Shown: positions 33,489-43,903 of the stretch, piece by piece
Position numbering within the stretch: position 1 is the stretch's first letter
Layout of the letters: each line of letters starts with the position of its first letter
From: Gammaproteobacteria bacterium HGW-Gammaproteobacteria-11
GTDB lineage: Bacteria > Pseudomonadota > Gammaproteobacteria > Pseudomonadales > Pseudomonadaceae
Direction: 5' to 3'
DNA length: 64,000 bases
NCBI GenBank assembly: GCA_002840055.1
Contig: PGZJ01000001.1
Span: 1 to 64,000 of the forward strand
The notes under the pieces: model-generated
The model's input: the letters and a program-made list of their open reading frames with translations, nothing else
Database searches by the model: none
What the model was told of the DNA's origin: nothing
Position numbers and translations under genes: made by a program

Positions 33489-35636
33489 TTAACTCTGGCC
33501 TACGGTAGCGACTATGGTTACCTGCTTGCTGTCCGGAATTTCCTGGTAGGACAGCACATGGGCGCCAGGGGCCGCATAGCGTACAAACTTGGCCATCATG
33601 CCGCGGATCGGACCAGCTACCAGCAAAATCGCCGGCTTGCCTTGCAACTCCTGCCGCTGCACCGCATCGGCCAGAGAGCGCTGGAGTTTTTCGGCCATGC
33701 CCGGTTCGAGCATAACGCCGTCATCTCCACCCTGCCCGGCCTTCTGAATACTCTGTAGCAATATCTGTTCCAACCTTGGTTCCAGGGTGATCACAGGCAG
33801 CTCGGAGTCAAGCCCGACAATGCTTTGCACGATTGAGCGCGACAACGCCACCCGCACCGAGGCAATCAATGCGCCGGGATCTTGACTCTTGGAGGGCTGG
33901 TTGGCGATGGCTTCGGCAATGGTCCGAATATCCCGTACCGGCACCTGCTCCTGCAGCAGCCCCTGCAACACCTTGAGCAACGCAGACAGGGAAATGATGC
34001 CGGGAACCAGCTCCTCTGCCAGCTTCGGCGAGGCCTTGGCCAGCACCTGCATCAATTGCTGCACCTCCTCATGGCCGATCAGCTCATGGGCGTGCTTGTG
34101 CAGTATCTGATTGATATGGGTGGCGACCACCGTACTGGCATCGACCACGGTGTAACCGAGTGACTGCGCCTGATCCTTCTGCATGGGCTCAATCCACACG
34201 GCATCCAGACCAAAGGCCGGATCCTTGCCGGCAATACCCTTGATATCACCAAACACCTGACCCGGATTGATCGCCAGTTCACGGTCCGGATAGACCTCAG
34301 CTTCAGCCACGCCAACGCCCATAAGCGTGACCCGATAGGCGTTGGGTGCCAGGTCCAGGTTGTCGCGAATATGAACGGATGGCATGAGGAAACCCAGGTC
34401 CTGTGAGAGCTTCTTGCGCACGCCCTTGATCCGCGCCAGCAATTGCCCACCCTGATTGCGATCTACCAAAGGAATCAGGCGATACCCCACCTCCAGGCCA
34501 ACCATGTCGACCGGCGTGACATCATCCCAGCCCAGCTCCTTGACCTCCTGGCGAGGCGCAGCGGGTACTTCAGCCAACTGACGCTCCTGCTCCTGCTCAG
34601 CAACCACCTTGAGGCGCTGACGATTGGCAATCACGTAGGCTGCACCGGCCGCCAGGGCGCCCAGGCTGATAAAGGAAAAGTGTGGCATGCCGGGAATCAG
34701 ACCCATGACAATCAGAATCGCAGCGGCAATCGCCAGGGCCTTGGGCGAGGCAAACATTTGACGCTGGACCTGGGCACCCATGTCCTCGGAAGTCGATACC
34801 CGGGTTACCATGATGGCCGCAGCCGTCGACAGCAACAGTGAAGGAATTTGCGCCACCAGGCCGTCACCAATGGTCAGCAGTACGTAGATACGTCCGGCGT
34901 CGGCAAAGGCCAGATCATGCTGCGCCATACCAATGGCCAAGCCACCGATGATATTGATGAACAGGATCATCAGACCGGCCACCGCGTCACCGCGAACAAA
35001 CTTGCTGGCACCATCCATCGAACCGTAGAAGTCAGCCTCCTGGGCCACTTCCTGACGGCGCAGCTTGGCCTGCTCCTGATCAATCAATCCGGCATTCAAG
35101 TCGGCATCAATGGCCATCTGCTTGCCAGGCATGGCATCAAGGGTAAAGCGTGCGCTGACCTCCGAGATACGCCCCGCGCCCTTGGTAACCACCACAAAGT
35201 TGATGATCATCAGGATGGCAAAGACCACCAGACCGACCACATAGTTGCCACCGATAACCACTTCACCGAAGGCCTGAATCACCTTGCCCGCGGCATCGCC
35301 ACCCTCATGGCCGTAGAGCAGCACCACACGGGTAGAGGCTACGTTGAGCGCCAGGCGCAGCAGGGTTGCAACCAGCAGAATGGTCGGGAAAACGGCGAAA
35401 TCCAGGGGTCGCAGGGCATAGGCGCAGACCAGCAGAACCACCAGCGCCAGGGCGATATTGAAGGTAAAGAGCACATCAAGCAGGAACGGCGGCACCGGCA
35501 GCATCATCATGCCGAGCATCACCAGCAACAGAATCGGCACACCCAGGCTGCCATGCCGCAACCCGGACAGGTTGCTGCGCACCGTACTCATCATTTCTGC
35601 TCTGTCGACTGCCATGCCCGATGGATTCCTGATCAA
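33489..35636 (-). CDS. flhA: Flagellar export protein FlhA
   Basis: PPFLLDVLFTFNIALALVVLLV, FHIPEP-type region, TM-rich FHIPEP family. Start may be at 35615. Confidence 0.96.
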   Translation of the reverse strand: MIRNPSGMAVDRAEMMSTVRSNLSGLRHGSLGVPILLLVMLGMMMLPVPPFLLDVLFTFNIALALVVLLVCAYALRPLDFAVFPTILLVATLLRLALNVASTRVVLLYGHEGGDAAGKVIQAFGEVVIGGNYVVGLVVFAILMIINFVVVTKGAGRISEVSARFTLDAMPGKQMAIDADLNAGLIDQEQAKLRRQEVAQEADFYGSMDGASKFVRGDAVAGLMILFINIIGGLAIGMAQHDLAFADAGRIYVLLTIGDGLVAQIPSLLLSTAAAIMVTRVSTSEDMGAQVQRQMFASPKALAIAAAILIVMGLIPGMPHFSFISLGALAAGAAYVIANRQRLKVVAEQEQERQLAEVPAAPRQEVKELGWDDVTPVDMVGLEVGYRLIPLVDRNQGGQLLARIKGVRKKLSQDLGFLMPSVHIRDNLDLAPNAYRVTLMGVGVAEAEVYPDRELAINPGQVFGDIKGIAGKDPAFGLDAVWIEPMQKDQAQSLGYTVVDASTVVATHINQILHKHAHELIGHEEVQQLMQVLAKASPKLAEELVPGIISLSALLKVLQGLLQEQVPVRDIRTIAEAIANQPSKSQDPGALIASVRVALSRSIVQSIVGLDSELPVITLEPRLEQILLQSIQKAGQGGDDGVMLEPGMAEKLQRSLADAVQRQELQGKPAILLVAGPIRGMMAKFVRYAAPGAHVLSYQEIPDSKQVTIVATVGQS

Positions 35637-35735
35637 ATTTTTGACGCTTGCCGTTGTCCGTAGCTTGACTACGCAAAAAGCGTTCCATCTCTTGAAATCC
35701 TTTTGGAAAACTCTGCTCTTGCCCTGTGCCGGCGG

Positions 35736-35751
35736 TGCTATTATTAGGCCA
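35736..35751 (-). promoter_or_regulatory. Candidate sigma-54 promoter upstream of flhA
   Basis: Minus strand TGGCCTAATAATAGCA: GG-N10-GC spacing as in the -24/-12 consensus TGGCACG-N4-TTGCW. Confidence 0.4.
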
Positions 35752-35829
35752 GTGAGTTGGCATCCGGACTGGCGCTTGAACGGTCAATGGAGCCGTTTAT
35801 CAGAGCAAGGGCCTTGATCGGGAATAGAC

Positions 35830-37140
35830 ATGCGCGCATCAGTTGTTGCCTTAGCCAGCTTTATCTCTCTGCTTGCAAGCGGCTGCTCAAGCTTGCCAGA
35901 TCGCCAGGAGGTGCTCAGCGCCTCTGGCGAGTTTCTCAGCAAAGCCGGTGACATGCTCAGCGACCAGGGCACCCGGCTTGCCGAGTTTACCGGCCTTGGC
36001 CAGCAATCCAGACAGCAGCAACAGTACCAACAGGAGGTCGAAGCCCTCTTTGCCCAACCCTATATCGACCCCCTGACCCGTTATCTCGAAACGCACAGCA
36101 ATGACAGGTCAAGAGCCACCTTGCTGGAAACCGTAGCGACTGAACGCGAGCGGAGATGTCAGGTCATTGCTCGCCGTTACGCCAGCGTAACGCCGGATCA
36201 AGGCAGTCTGCAGCGCCTTGAACGCGGCTATCTTTTCTCCTGTCCGGAACAGGTCAAGGCCTTTGCCGACCAGCTGGAGCGATCTCAATCAGAGGCGGCG
36301 CAAGAGCCCATGACAGCCCAGCAGCAAAACGCTGTCAGACCGGTGTCAACCGATTCCAGCGCTCCCGCCAGCCTCTACGGCATTGCTCCACAGGACGACT
36401 CGGTAGAGCTGGCCGTGGTCCGGCGGCAAGCAAGCAATTGCTATCTGCTCTTTACCATACGCAACTACAGCCAGGCTGAAACCGCTTGTGCAGCCCCGGC
36501 AGCCAATGGCGATGCGAAAGCCCAGCAGCATCTGGCGCGCATCAGCGAACTGGCGGGTGATGAGGACAAGGCGATGCACTGGGCTACCCGATCGGCACAG
36601 CAACAGCACCCGGAAGGCATGCTGTTGCTGGGGCGGTATTATCAGGATGGCGTTGGCACGACACCCGATGCGGCCCGCGGCCTTGAACTGATTCGGCAAG
36701 CCGCGGACAAGGGTCTGGCAGAAGCCAGTTACAAAGCCGCCTTGGCCTATCGTGATGGCAAGGGAACCGCCATCAATACCGACGCCTCCCTGGTCTATAT
36801 GGCGCGTGCCGGAGAACAAAATCACCTGCCTGCGCAACTGGCGCTGGCTACACATTACCTGTCGACTGGCGGCACCCAGGCAACCAGGGGCCGGTACTGG
36901 CTACTGCGGGCCGCCGCTGCAGGCTCGGCGCGGGCGCAATTTCGCCTCGCAGAAAGCTATGCCACAGGCACAGGTGGCCCGGCCAATATTCAGGCCGCCT
37001 ATGAGTGGTACAGTCTGGCATTATTGAACGGTGAAAGCCGTGCCCAGGCTGAGGTCGATGCACTGGCGCCGCGCCTTACGGCCGAGCAGTTACGTCTGGC
37101 TCAGGCCAACATTCAGAGCAGGCTCAACGGCCTGCAGTAA
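35830..37140 (+). CDS. SEL1/TPR-repeat lipoprotein
   Basis: Lipobox LLASGCSS; SEL1-type repeats (GMLLLGRYYQDGVGTTPDAARGLELIRQAADKGLAEASYKAALAYRDGKGT). Confidence 0.8.
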   Translation: MRASVVALASFISLLASGCSSLPDRQEVLSASGEFLSKAGDMLSDQGTRLAEFTGLGQQSRQQQQYQQEVEALFAQPYIDPLTRYLETHSNDRSRATLLETVATERERRCQVIARRYASVTPDQGSLQRLERGYLFSCPEQVKAFADQLERSQSEAAQEPMTAQQQNAVRPVSTDSSAPASLYGIAPQDDSVELAVVRRQASNCYLLFTIRNYSQAETACAAPAANGDAKAQQHLARISELAGDEDKAMHWATRSAQQQHPEGMLLLGRYYQDGVGTTPDAARGLELIRQAADKGLAEASYKAALAYRDGKGTAINTDASLVYMARAGEQNHLPAQLALATHYLSTGGTQATRGRYWLLRAAAAGSARAQFRLAESYATGTGGPANIQAAYEWYSLALLNGESRAQAEVDALAPRLTAEQLRLAQANIQSRLNGLQ

Positions 37141-37153
37141 CAGGACATCAGGG

Positions 37154-39532
37154 ATGAAGCGATTTGCTCTGGCGACACCCGAGAGCATGACCATCCAACG
37201 CTCGGTGATGCTGGTACTGAGCTTGCTGGTATTGCTGTTCATCCTCGGCATGTGGCTGATGTCCAGTCTGAACCTGCGCTTTGCCCAGGACACCATGACC
37301 GAGTTGCGACAACGTCAGGTTGCCGACACCTTCTATGCCAATCTTGACCGCATCAATGCGCACCATCAGCGCATGGAGCAAAACACCCTGGATCTGGCCA
37401 GACTGGGCGAACTCTATCAGCGCTTGAATCTGGACACAGGCCGTCCGCCCAGTGTTGAACTGGAGCGCAACCTGCGTCAGATATTGCGTGACTTTCCAGA
37501 TGCCAATGGCTCTGCCATCTGGCTTGAGCCGGGTGTTGTTGGCCCAGAAGCGCTGGGTATCAGCGCGCACCGTGACGACGAGGGCATTCGCATCAATCTG
37601 AACCGTGATGATGTGCGCGAACGCAACTGGTACCAGCGTATCAGAGCCCATCTCGACACCCAGGACCAGCAAACCGGCCGGCGCAGCTTCAACTGGTCAC
37701 CGGCCTATTACAAGTCACAGATCGACACTGTCGTCATCAGTCTGAGCACCCTGATGCGTGATGACAGCAACAGGGTCATCGGCATGGTCTCCAGTGACTG
37801 GCAGATAGACGCCATCATCAACCTGGTCAGCCAGGTCGATATCACTCCGGGCACCTTCGCTTTTCTGCTCGACAGCCAGAACCGCAACCTTTCAAGCCTG
37901 TCCCGCTCGGAAGACGTACAAGGCGCCCAGCAGTTGATTGAAGCCATTACAGCCCTGCAACTGCAGGCCGGCGAAGACAACCGGAGCAACCGCTTGCTCG
38001 GCATGCTCGAGCGAAACACCCCGCTGCAGCAGAGAATGCTGGAGGTTGCCGGTCACCAATATGCCTTGCTGTATGCCGCCACCGATGCGGATATGGTCTT
38101 TGGCATCGGTGTTCCCAAGGCTGAAATAGATGCGGTATTGGTCCCCATGCGGGAAAGCAATCTGCGCATTGCTCTGCTGATAGGCAGTATTCTGCTGTTA
38201 CTGTCGGCGCTGATTCTGTTCATGGTTGCCAGCACCCTGCGTCAGTTGCGCAACTTGTATACCGACCCACTGACAGGACTGCCGAACCGGGAAAAGTTGC
38301 TGGTCGATCTGCGCCAGACCCGAGCCGCCAGTTTGATCCTGTTGAATATCGATGACTTTAAACAGATCAATGATTTTTACGGCCATGAATGCGGCGATCA
38401 GGTTATCTGCATACTCGCAGGTGCCCTGCGTCAGCGCCTGCTGGAAGACGCCCTGTGGGCCAGCAGCCGCCTGTATCGCATGCCCGGCGATGAAATGGCC
38501 ATCTGGCTGCCCGGCCAGCTTAGTCCGACACAGCAGCAACAGCGACTGTCCGAGCTTGAGCGCTTTGTGCAGAAATTGAGCATCACCTGGGCAGGCCAGG
38601 ACCTGACTCTGCGCACCAGTATGGGGATGGCCAGCACCCGGCAGCCCGACGGCTCGCTGCTGCCCAGCGCCCTGTTGCTGGCCTCGGCCAATATTGCTCT
38701 GAAGCAGGCACGCCTGAGCCTGACCAGCCACGTTATCTATGATCCGGCACTTCGCGCCCGGGAAAGCTACGAACACAATCTGATCTGGGCCAACAAGCTG
38801 AAGTCGGCACTGGAGCAGGGCCGTATCGTGCCCTGGTTCCAACCCATCATGACGCTGGCAAACGACCGCATCGAGAAGTTTGAATGTCTGGTACGCATGC
38901 TGGATGAACAGGGTGAGCCGGTCAGTCCGGCACAGTTTCTGCCAGTAGCCAAAAAAATACGGCTATACCGTGAAATTACCCGGCAGATGATTGACCAATG
39001 TTTTCGCCACTTTGCCGACAATGACTATGCCTTCTCACTGAACCTGTCCAGTGAGGACCTGCTCGATCCGGAGCTGTGCAAGGATATTCTCCAGCGCCTG
39101 GAAAACAGCCCTCTGGCGCATCGCGTGATTCTGGAAATACTCGAGTCCGAGGGCATTGAAAACTATGCCCCGGTGCGCGCTTTTATTGATCAGGCCAAGG
39201 CCCTTGGCTGTCGCATTGCGATTGACGATTTCGGTACTGGCTATTCCAATTTCGAGCATCTGTTGCGGCTCAATGTTGACCTGATCAAGATCGATGGCAG
39301 TCTGATCCGTCAGTTGAATGACGACTCCAACGCCTTGACTCTGACCCGCGGCATCATTCACTTTGCCCGTGAACTGGGCATGCAGACGGTAGCCGAGTTC
39401 GTCCACAGTCCGGCCCTGCTGCAACGGGTGCGCGAACTGGGCATCGACTTTGCTCAGGGCGCGGCCATTGGTATGCCCATGGCCGATCTGCAGGGGACCA
39501 TTGAACCCCAGGATCGGAGCGCTCAGCGGTAG
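37154..39532 (+). CDS. Membrane sensor with degenerate GGDEF and C-terminal EAL domain
   Basis: Two TM segments and periplasmic sensor; RMPGDEMAI in place of GGDEF; ECLVRML, IDDFGTGYSNFEHL, DLIKIDGS. Start trimmed from 37031. Confidence 0.88.
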   Translation: MKRFALATPESMTIQRSVMLVLSLLVLLFILGMWLMSSLNLRFAQDTMTELRQRQVADTFYANLDRINAHHQRMEQNTLDLARLGELYQRLNLDTGRPPSVELERNLRQILRDFPDANGSAIWLEPGVVGPEALGISAHRDDEGIRINLNRDDVRERNWYQRIRAHLDTQDQQTGRRSFNWSPAYYKSQIDTVVISLSTLMRDDSNRVIGMVSSDWQIDAIINLVSQVDITPGTFAFLLDSQNRNLSSLSRSEDVQGAQQLIEAITALQLQAGEDNRSNRLLGMLERNTPLQQRMLEVAGHQYALLYAATDADMVFGIGVPKAEIDAVLVPMRESNLRIALLIGSILLLLSALILFMVASTLRQLRNLYTDPLTGLPNREKLLVDLRQTRAASLILLNIDDFKQINDFYGHECGDQVICILAGALRQRLLEDALWASSRLYRMPGDEMAIWLPGQLSPTQQQQRLSELERFVQKLSITWAGQDLTLRTSMGMASTRQPDGSLLPSALLLASANIALKQARLSLTSHVIYDPALRARESYEHNLIWANKLKSALEQGRIVPWFQPIMTLANDRIEKFECLVRMLDEQGEPVSPAQFLPVAKKIRLYREITRQMIDQCFRHFADNDYAFSLNLSSEDLLDPELCKDILQRLENSPLAHRVILEILESEGIENYAPVRAFIDQAKALGCRIAIDDFGTGYSNFEHLLRLNVDLIKIDGSLIRQLNDDSNALTLTRGIIHFARELGMQTVAEFVHSPALLQRVRELGIDFAQGAAIGMPMADLQGTIEPQDRSAQR

Positions 39533-39966
39533 ATGATATCCGCCCGCATTGGCGCCAAACGCGCCAAAAGGCGATTCTGGGTTGCCACTGGAACGCCCTC
39601 AGCATCCATGGCCGCTATCAGATCTTCCACCAGCGCATTGAAATCAGCCTCGCTGACATCCATACCGGTGTGACTGTCGGCCATGCTGTCACCGGTATAC
39701 TCGCAGGGACCGCCCGACTCGAAACAGAATTGCTCGACCAGCATCTGATACAGACGATCAATATCGGTCTCGGCAAAGTGATGAACTATCTTCGGATTGT
39801 CGGAAATGTTGATCAACATGCCCTCGACTATCCGCTCTATGCCTGGCTGGCCGCCCAGAGCCTGATACAGGCTGTCATCCTTGGCTGGCGCAAGCGGCTG
39901 GTGAGTACAGGCACCCAGTGTGGTCACCAGAAGCAATGACACAAGCATTCGCATAACCCACCTCAA
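39523..39966 (-). CDS. Group 1 truncated hemoglobin with lipoprotein-type signal
   Basis: LVTTLGACTHQ lipobox; LYQALGGQPGIERIVEGMLINISDNPKIVHHF. Confidence 0.85.
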   Translation of the reverse strand: MRWVMRMLVSLLLVTTLGACTHQPLAPAKDDSLYQALGGQPGIERIVEGMLINISDNPKIVHHFAETDIDRLYQMLVEQFCFESGGPCEYTGDSMADSHTGMDVSEADFNALVEDLIAAMDAEGVPVATQNRLLARLAPMRADIIYR

Positions 39967-40820
39967 TAACTGACTTGAACCGATAGATAGAGTCCGCGCT
40001 GATCATCCAGCGTGGCAATGTCGCCGAGATCCGCCCAGGCGGCAACCAGCGCCAGACGCTTGTCAGGGAAATAGCCAACAAACAGGTCCTGCCAGTCACT
40101 CTCGCCAGCAAACGAGAGGTTATCCGGCTTTTCCCGGTATTCCACCCCGACAGCCCAGCGTGGGTTCAACAAGACGGCGACGCTGCCCTCCTTGAGCAGG
40201 CTACGGCTATCCCGGCGGTCACCACCAAAACCCAGCAGACCGGTTTCATTGGCCCGACTGTAGCGCAGGGTGCCGTTTACCAGCAGGTTGTAGCCGAAGG
40301 CTCCACCAAGAAACAGCCGGCTGGCCGCCAGGTAGGCTTCATTGTCACTGTCCCGCACAGCGCCCACCGCGTCAGGGATCAGGAAGTTTTGCTGGCGTTT
40401 GTGCATTAATCCCAGACTGACCTGGGGCAATTGGTCATAGACCAGATCACCCAGCAGTCTGACCTTGAGACCGAATACGTCCTGATTCAGGCTGCTCTGC
40501 GGCAGACCGGCCAGACTGGCCAATTCACCAATATCCAGACGCTGGCGCGCCACCGACAGCTCCACGCGGTTGGCAAAACTGGCGCTGGCACCAAAACTGT
40601 CGAGCCGGTAATCACCACTGTCCACCCGGGTGGCAAAAACCGCACCACCCCATTCCTCGCGCGTGCCATAACCGGACATGACCGCCCAGGGAACAATGCC
40701 TCCGCCCGCCGCCCCTTCAAACATGCTGGCACCACCGGTGGCCAGCAGCCGACTGCCGGGGTCTGCCGCCGCAAGCAGCGGCGCAACAAGCAAGGCAATA
40801 AATGCCAGTATACGTCTCAT
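39963..40820 (-). CDS. DUF3034-family (outer-membrane-like) protein
   Basis: Signal peptide MRRILAFIALLVAPLLAAA; DUF3034-like beta-rich sequence. Start trimmed from 40865 (4-nt overlap with upstream stop). Confidence 0.72.
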   Translation of the reverse strand: MRRILAFIALLVAPLLAAADPGSRLLATGGASMFEGAAGGGIVPWAVMSGYGTREEWGGAVFATRVDSGDYRLDSFGASASFANRVELSVARQRLDIGELASLAGLPQSSLNQDVFGLKVRLLGDLVYDQLPQVSLGLMHKRQQNFLIPDAVGAVRDSDNEAYLAASRLFLGGAFGYNLLVNGTLRYSRANETGLLGFGGDRRDSRSLLKEGSVAVLLNPRWAVGVEYREKPDNLSFAGESDWQDLFVGYFPDKRLALVAAWADLGDIATLDDQRGLYLSVQVSY

Positions 40821-43123
40821 GAAAGCTCCCGTTGCCGATAGGTATCCCGGTTGGCTTGCAGCCACTGCTCAAGGTCCCGAGCCGCCAGCGGCCGGCTGAT
40901 AAAGTAGCCTTGGGCAACATTGCAGCCCAACTGCTGGAGGCGACTCAGGCTATCGGCGTCCTCAACGCCCTCGGCCACCACCTTGAGGCCCATGTTGTGC
41001 GCCAGCTCGATGGTCGATTTGACGATCACCAGGTCGTCACTGCTGGTGGCCAGGTTAAGCACAAAGGATTTGTCGATTTTCAATTGCTGAACCGGCAGGC
41101 TCTTGATCGTCGCCAGTGACGAGTAGCCCGTGCCGTAGTCATCTATTGCCAGTTCGATGTCCAGTTCTCGCAAACGCCGCAAACTCTGTAGGCTGGCCGC
41201 AGGATTGTTCATCAGCGCACTTTCGGTGACTTCAAAGGCAATGTAACGCGCCGGAATCTCTTGCGCCCGCAGGATGCGCGCGACCTGCTCAGGGAAATCC
41301 GGATTATCCAGATCCAGTGCCGAGAGGTTCATCGCCACCTGCATCTCCAATCCCTGCTCAATCCAGTAACCCAATTGCGATACCACAGCCGCGAGCATCC
41401 ATTGGGTCAAACGGTGAATACTCCCTGTTTGCTCAGCCAGAATAATAAACTCATCCGGCCTGATCGCACCCAGCTCAGAGTGCGTCCAGCGCATCAATGC
41501 CTCCAGTTGCCGCACTTCTCCGGTTCGGATATCCAGTTTGGGCTGATAAACCACTGTCAGCTCTTTCAACTGCGGTGCAAAGTGGATGTCACGAATCAAG
41601 CGCATGCGACGCATATAGGCTTCATCGCGCTTGGCCTGGTAAACCGCAATGCGTGCCGGACCGGGCTGGGCATCGGCGGCGGCGATGCCGACCTGACGTA
41701 ACAACGACTCGGCATCACTGCCCTGCTCCGGCCAAACAACAATACCGGCAAGCCAGGTCAGGGTCAGCTTGACCTCATCAACCTGCATGCGCTCTGACAG
41801 TGCCGTTAATAGAAGGTCACTGGCAATGACGGCCTGATCCACATCCAGACCATCCAGAACCAACAGAAAGCCCTGTCCAGGCTGATAAGCCAGCAAACCA
41901 CCCGTCGGAATGACGGTATTCAGACGCCCGGCATAAGCAACCATCAAGCGTGAATGGGCCGTCTGCCCCACAGACGTCAGCACCTCAGCCTCAGCATCCA
42001 GAAACAGACGAATCAGCGCCCCTTTACGTCCCGCCTGAACGCCCTCTGACAACCGCTCAGCCACCTTGAGCACATTGGCAAGCCCGGTCAAAGGGTCGTG
42101 GTAGGCACTGTGCGCTATCTGCCTTTCACGCTCGGCAATTCCCTGGCGCATGGTATCAATGCTGCTGGCCAACAACCCAAGCTCATCATCCCGCGGCAAG
42201 GAGACCGGCTGACTGAAGTCACCCAGACCGATTTGCCGTGCACTGTCCGCTAACTGTTTGACCGGCCTGGACAGATTGCCCGCTATGACCATGGCAACCA
42301 GAGACGACAAAGTCAGAGCTATCAAGGTGATGATTGCCAGCTCCTGCTTCAGCAGGTCAAAAATAGCCAATGCCTCGCTGCGCGGGCTTAGCAGCTCAGC
42401 GCTTACCTGGTAGCCCTGCTGTTCGAGCAGGATATTACGTAACCCAAGATAGCTTTCATCTTCAATAGTCAGGGCATTATTGCTCTCATTCGGTATGGGT
42501 TCGTAGGTATCACCGAGCGTGCTGATGCGGTACAAAACCTGATTATCCAGCGAGGTCACAAAACTCACCTGCAAGCCGGTCAGCTTTTGCATCTCCAGCG
42601 CCAACGCCTCATCAAGCCGAAAGGCCATGGCTACCTGACCGACCATCACGGGCGCCATGACCACCGCCTCTACCAGCAAATAAGGCCGGCCATCTATCAC
42701 CGCTAACAAGGCATCCTGGGTCAATGGCTGAACGGCCGAGATATCAATCCGAGCGCCCACTTCGGTTCGTGATGATTCGCGAACCTGTCCGGCCAGATCA
42801 AAGAACAGCGCTTCATCTGCGCCAATACGCGCACTCTGATTTATCAGTGCCGAGCGTATGGTAGGCAGATCGCCGGAGGCCACCGCATCACGAAAGCCGA
42901 AGTCAGCAACCAGTACCTGAGTGGCGCTGGACAGCTCGCGCGCGCGCAGCTCAAGCAGCCGTGCAAACACGTTGCTACCCACATCCAGTTGCTGGCGCGC
43001 CTGGCGGTTTGCAGAGCTGTCAGTAGCGGAATAAACGGCAACGAACACCGCCCCCAGTACCAGCACCAGCAGCCCAAACAACAGCAGAACCAGACGTGTA
43101 CGCAGGCGCTTAATGCGTAGCAT
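40817..43123 (-). CDS. HAMP-degenerate GGDEF-EAL c-di-GMP phosphodiesterase
   Basis: HAMP region, no GGDEF signature, intact EAL: RQLEALMRW, FEVTESAL, IDDYGTGYSSL, QQLKIDKSFV, VVAEGVED. Confidence 0.88.
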   Translation of the reverse strand: MLRIKRLRTRLVLLLFGLLVLVLGAVFVAVYSATDSSANRQARQQLDVGSNVFARLLELRARELSSATQVLVADFGFRDAVASGDLPTIRSALINQSARIGADEALFFDLAGQVRESSRTEVGARIDISAVQPLTQDALLAVIDGRPYLLVEAVVMAPVMVGQVAMAFRLDEALALEMQKLTGLQVSFVTSLDNQVLYRISTLGDTYEPIPNESNNALTIEDESYLGLRNILLEQQGYQVSAELLSPRSEALAIFDLLKQELAIITLIALTLSSLVAMVIAGNLSRPVKQLADSARQIGLGDFSQPVSLPRDDELGLLASSIDTMRQGIAERERQIAHSAYHDPLTGLANVLKVAERLSEGVQAGRKGALIRLFLDAEAEVLTSVGQTAHSRLMVAYAGRLNTVIPTGGLLAYQPGQGFLLVLDGLDVDQAVIASDLLLTALSERMQVDEVKLTLTWLAGIVVWPEQGSDAESLLRQVGIAAADAQPGPARIAVYQAKRDEAYMRRMRLIRDIHFAPQLKELTVVYQPKLDIRTGEVRQLEALMRWTHSELGAIRPDEFIILAEQTGSIHRLTQWMLAAVVSQLGYWIEQGLEMQVAMNLSALDLDNPDFPEQVARILRAQEIPARYIAFEVTESALMNNPAASLQSLRRLRELDIELAIDDYGTGYSSLATIKSLPVQQLKIDKSFVLNLATSSDDLVIVKSTIELAHNMGLKVVAEGVEDADSLSRLQQLGCNVAQGYFISRPLAARDLEQWLQANRDTYRQRELS

Positions 43124-43808
43124 GCTCAGCCGCCTTGCGGAATCGTTGCTGCAGCGGTGACAGAGGGGGTTCCGCGACAGCTGGAGCCAGGGTGACAGGC
43201 AGGCTCAGCACAGTCTGTTCGCGGAGGTTGATGTCTCCCAGGGCGACCGGCGACTGCTCAGCCAGACTGGGGTGCCACCAATGGGTATCCAGCGGGCCGA
43301 CAGGCAAATCAGCCAAAGCCAGTGCACCGTCAGCGTCACTGACGGCGTGCCAGGGCAGCTCGGTTACCAGAATATAGCCGAGCATGTTGTCATGGATATT
43401 GCAGCCGAGGATCACCGGACCAGGCTGATCAAAGACCACCGGTGGCGCATCGCTGCCCTGGAAAAGACGCAGTTCAAAGCGCTTGGCCGCAGAAAACGAA
43501 TACACGTGATGGCGCACATCGTCACTGTTGGGAAAATCCACCGAGGCACCGGTATTGACCACCAGTATGCGGGGCTGGAATTGCATGTTGAGCTGATCCA
43601 TAACCGGCGGGTTGGCCACCGATGGCGCCACCTCTGACACCAGGATCACGGCATCCGGCAGCGGATTACCGGCCGCATCAACAATCTGCAGAGGGGCAGC
43701 TTGTAACGGCAACAGGGGCAGCACGAATGCGGCCAACGAAACTGCAACATAACGGGCTAACCCGGCAAAAGGCATATGAGCATGGCTCCTGACTGCGGAA
43801 TGATCCAA
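43110..43808 (-). CDS. Periplasmic cupredoxin-like ('methylamine utilization') protein
   Basis: Signal peptide; VDFPNSDDVRHHVYSFS, GPVILGCNIHDNMLGYI copper-ligand-like His/Cys/His/Met pattern. Confidence 0.78.
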   Translation of the reverse strand: MDHSAVRSHAHMPFAGLARYVAVSLAAFVLPLLPLQAAPLQIVDAAGNPLPDAVILVSEVAPSVANPPVMDQLNMQFQPRILVVNTGASVDFPNSDDVRHHVYSFSAAKRFELRLFQGSDAPPVVFDQPGPVILGCNIHDNMLGYILVTELPWHAVSDADGALALADLPVGPLDTHWWHPSLAEQSPVALGDINLREQTVLSLPVTLAPAVAEPPLSPLQQRFRKAAEHATH

Positions 43809-43903
43809 GCGGCGCTGTGCATGGCTTGGTACGACTCAGACTAGGCGCAGCCTGACTATGACGTTAGCATACCCCCTTAATCTCTGCCTATGCCGGAGCT
43901 CGG

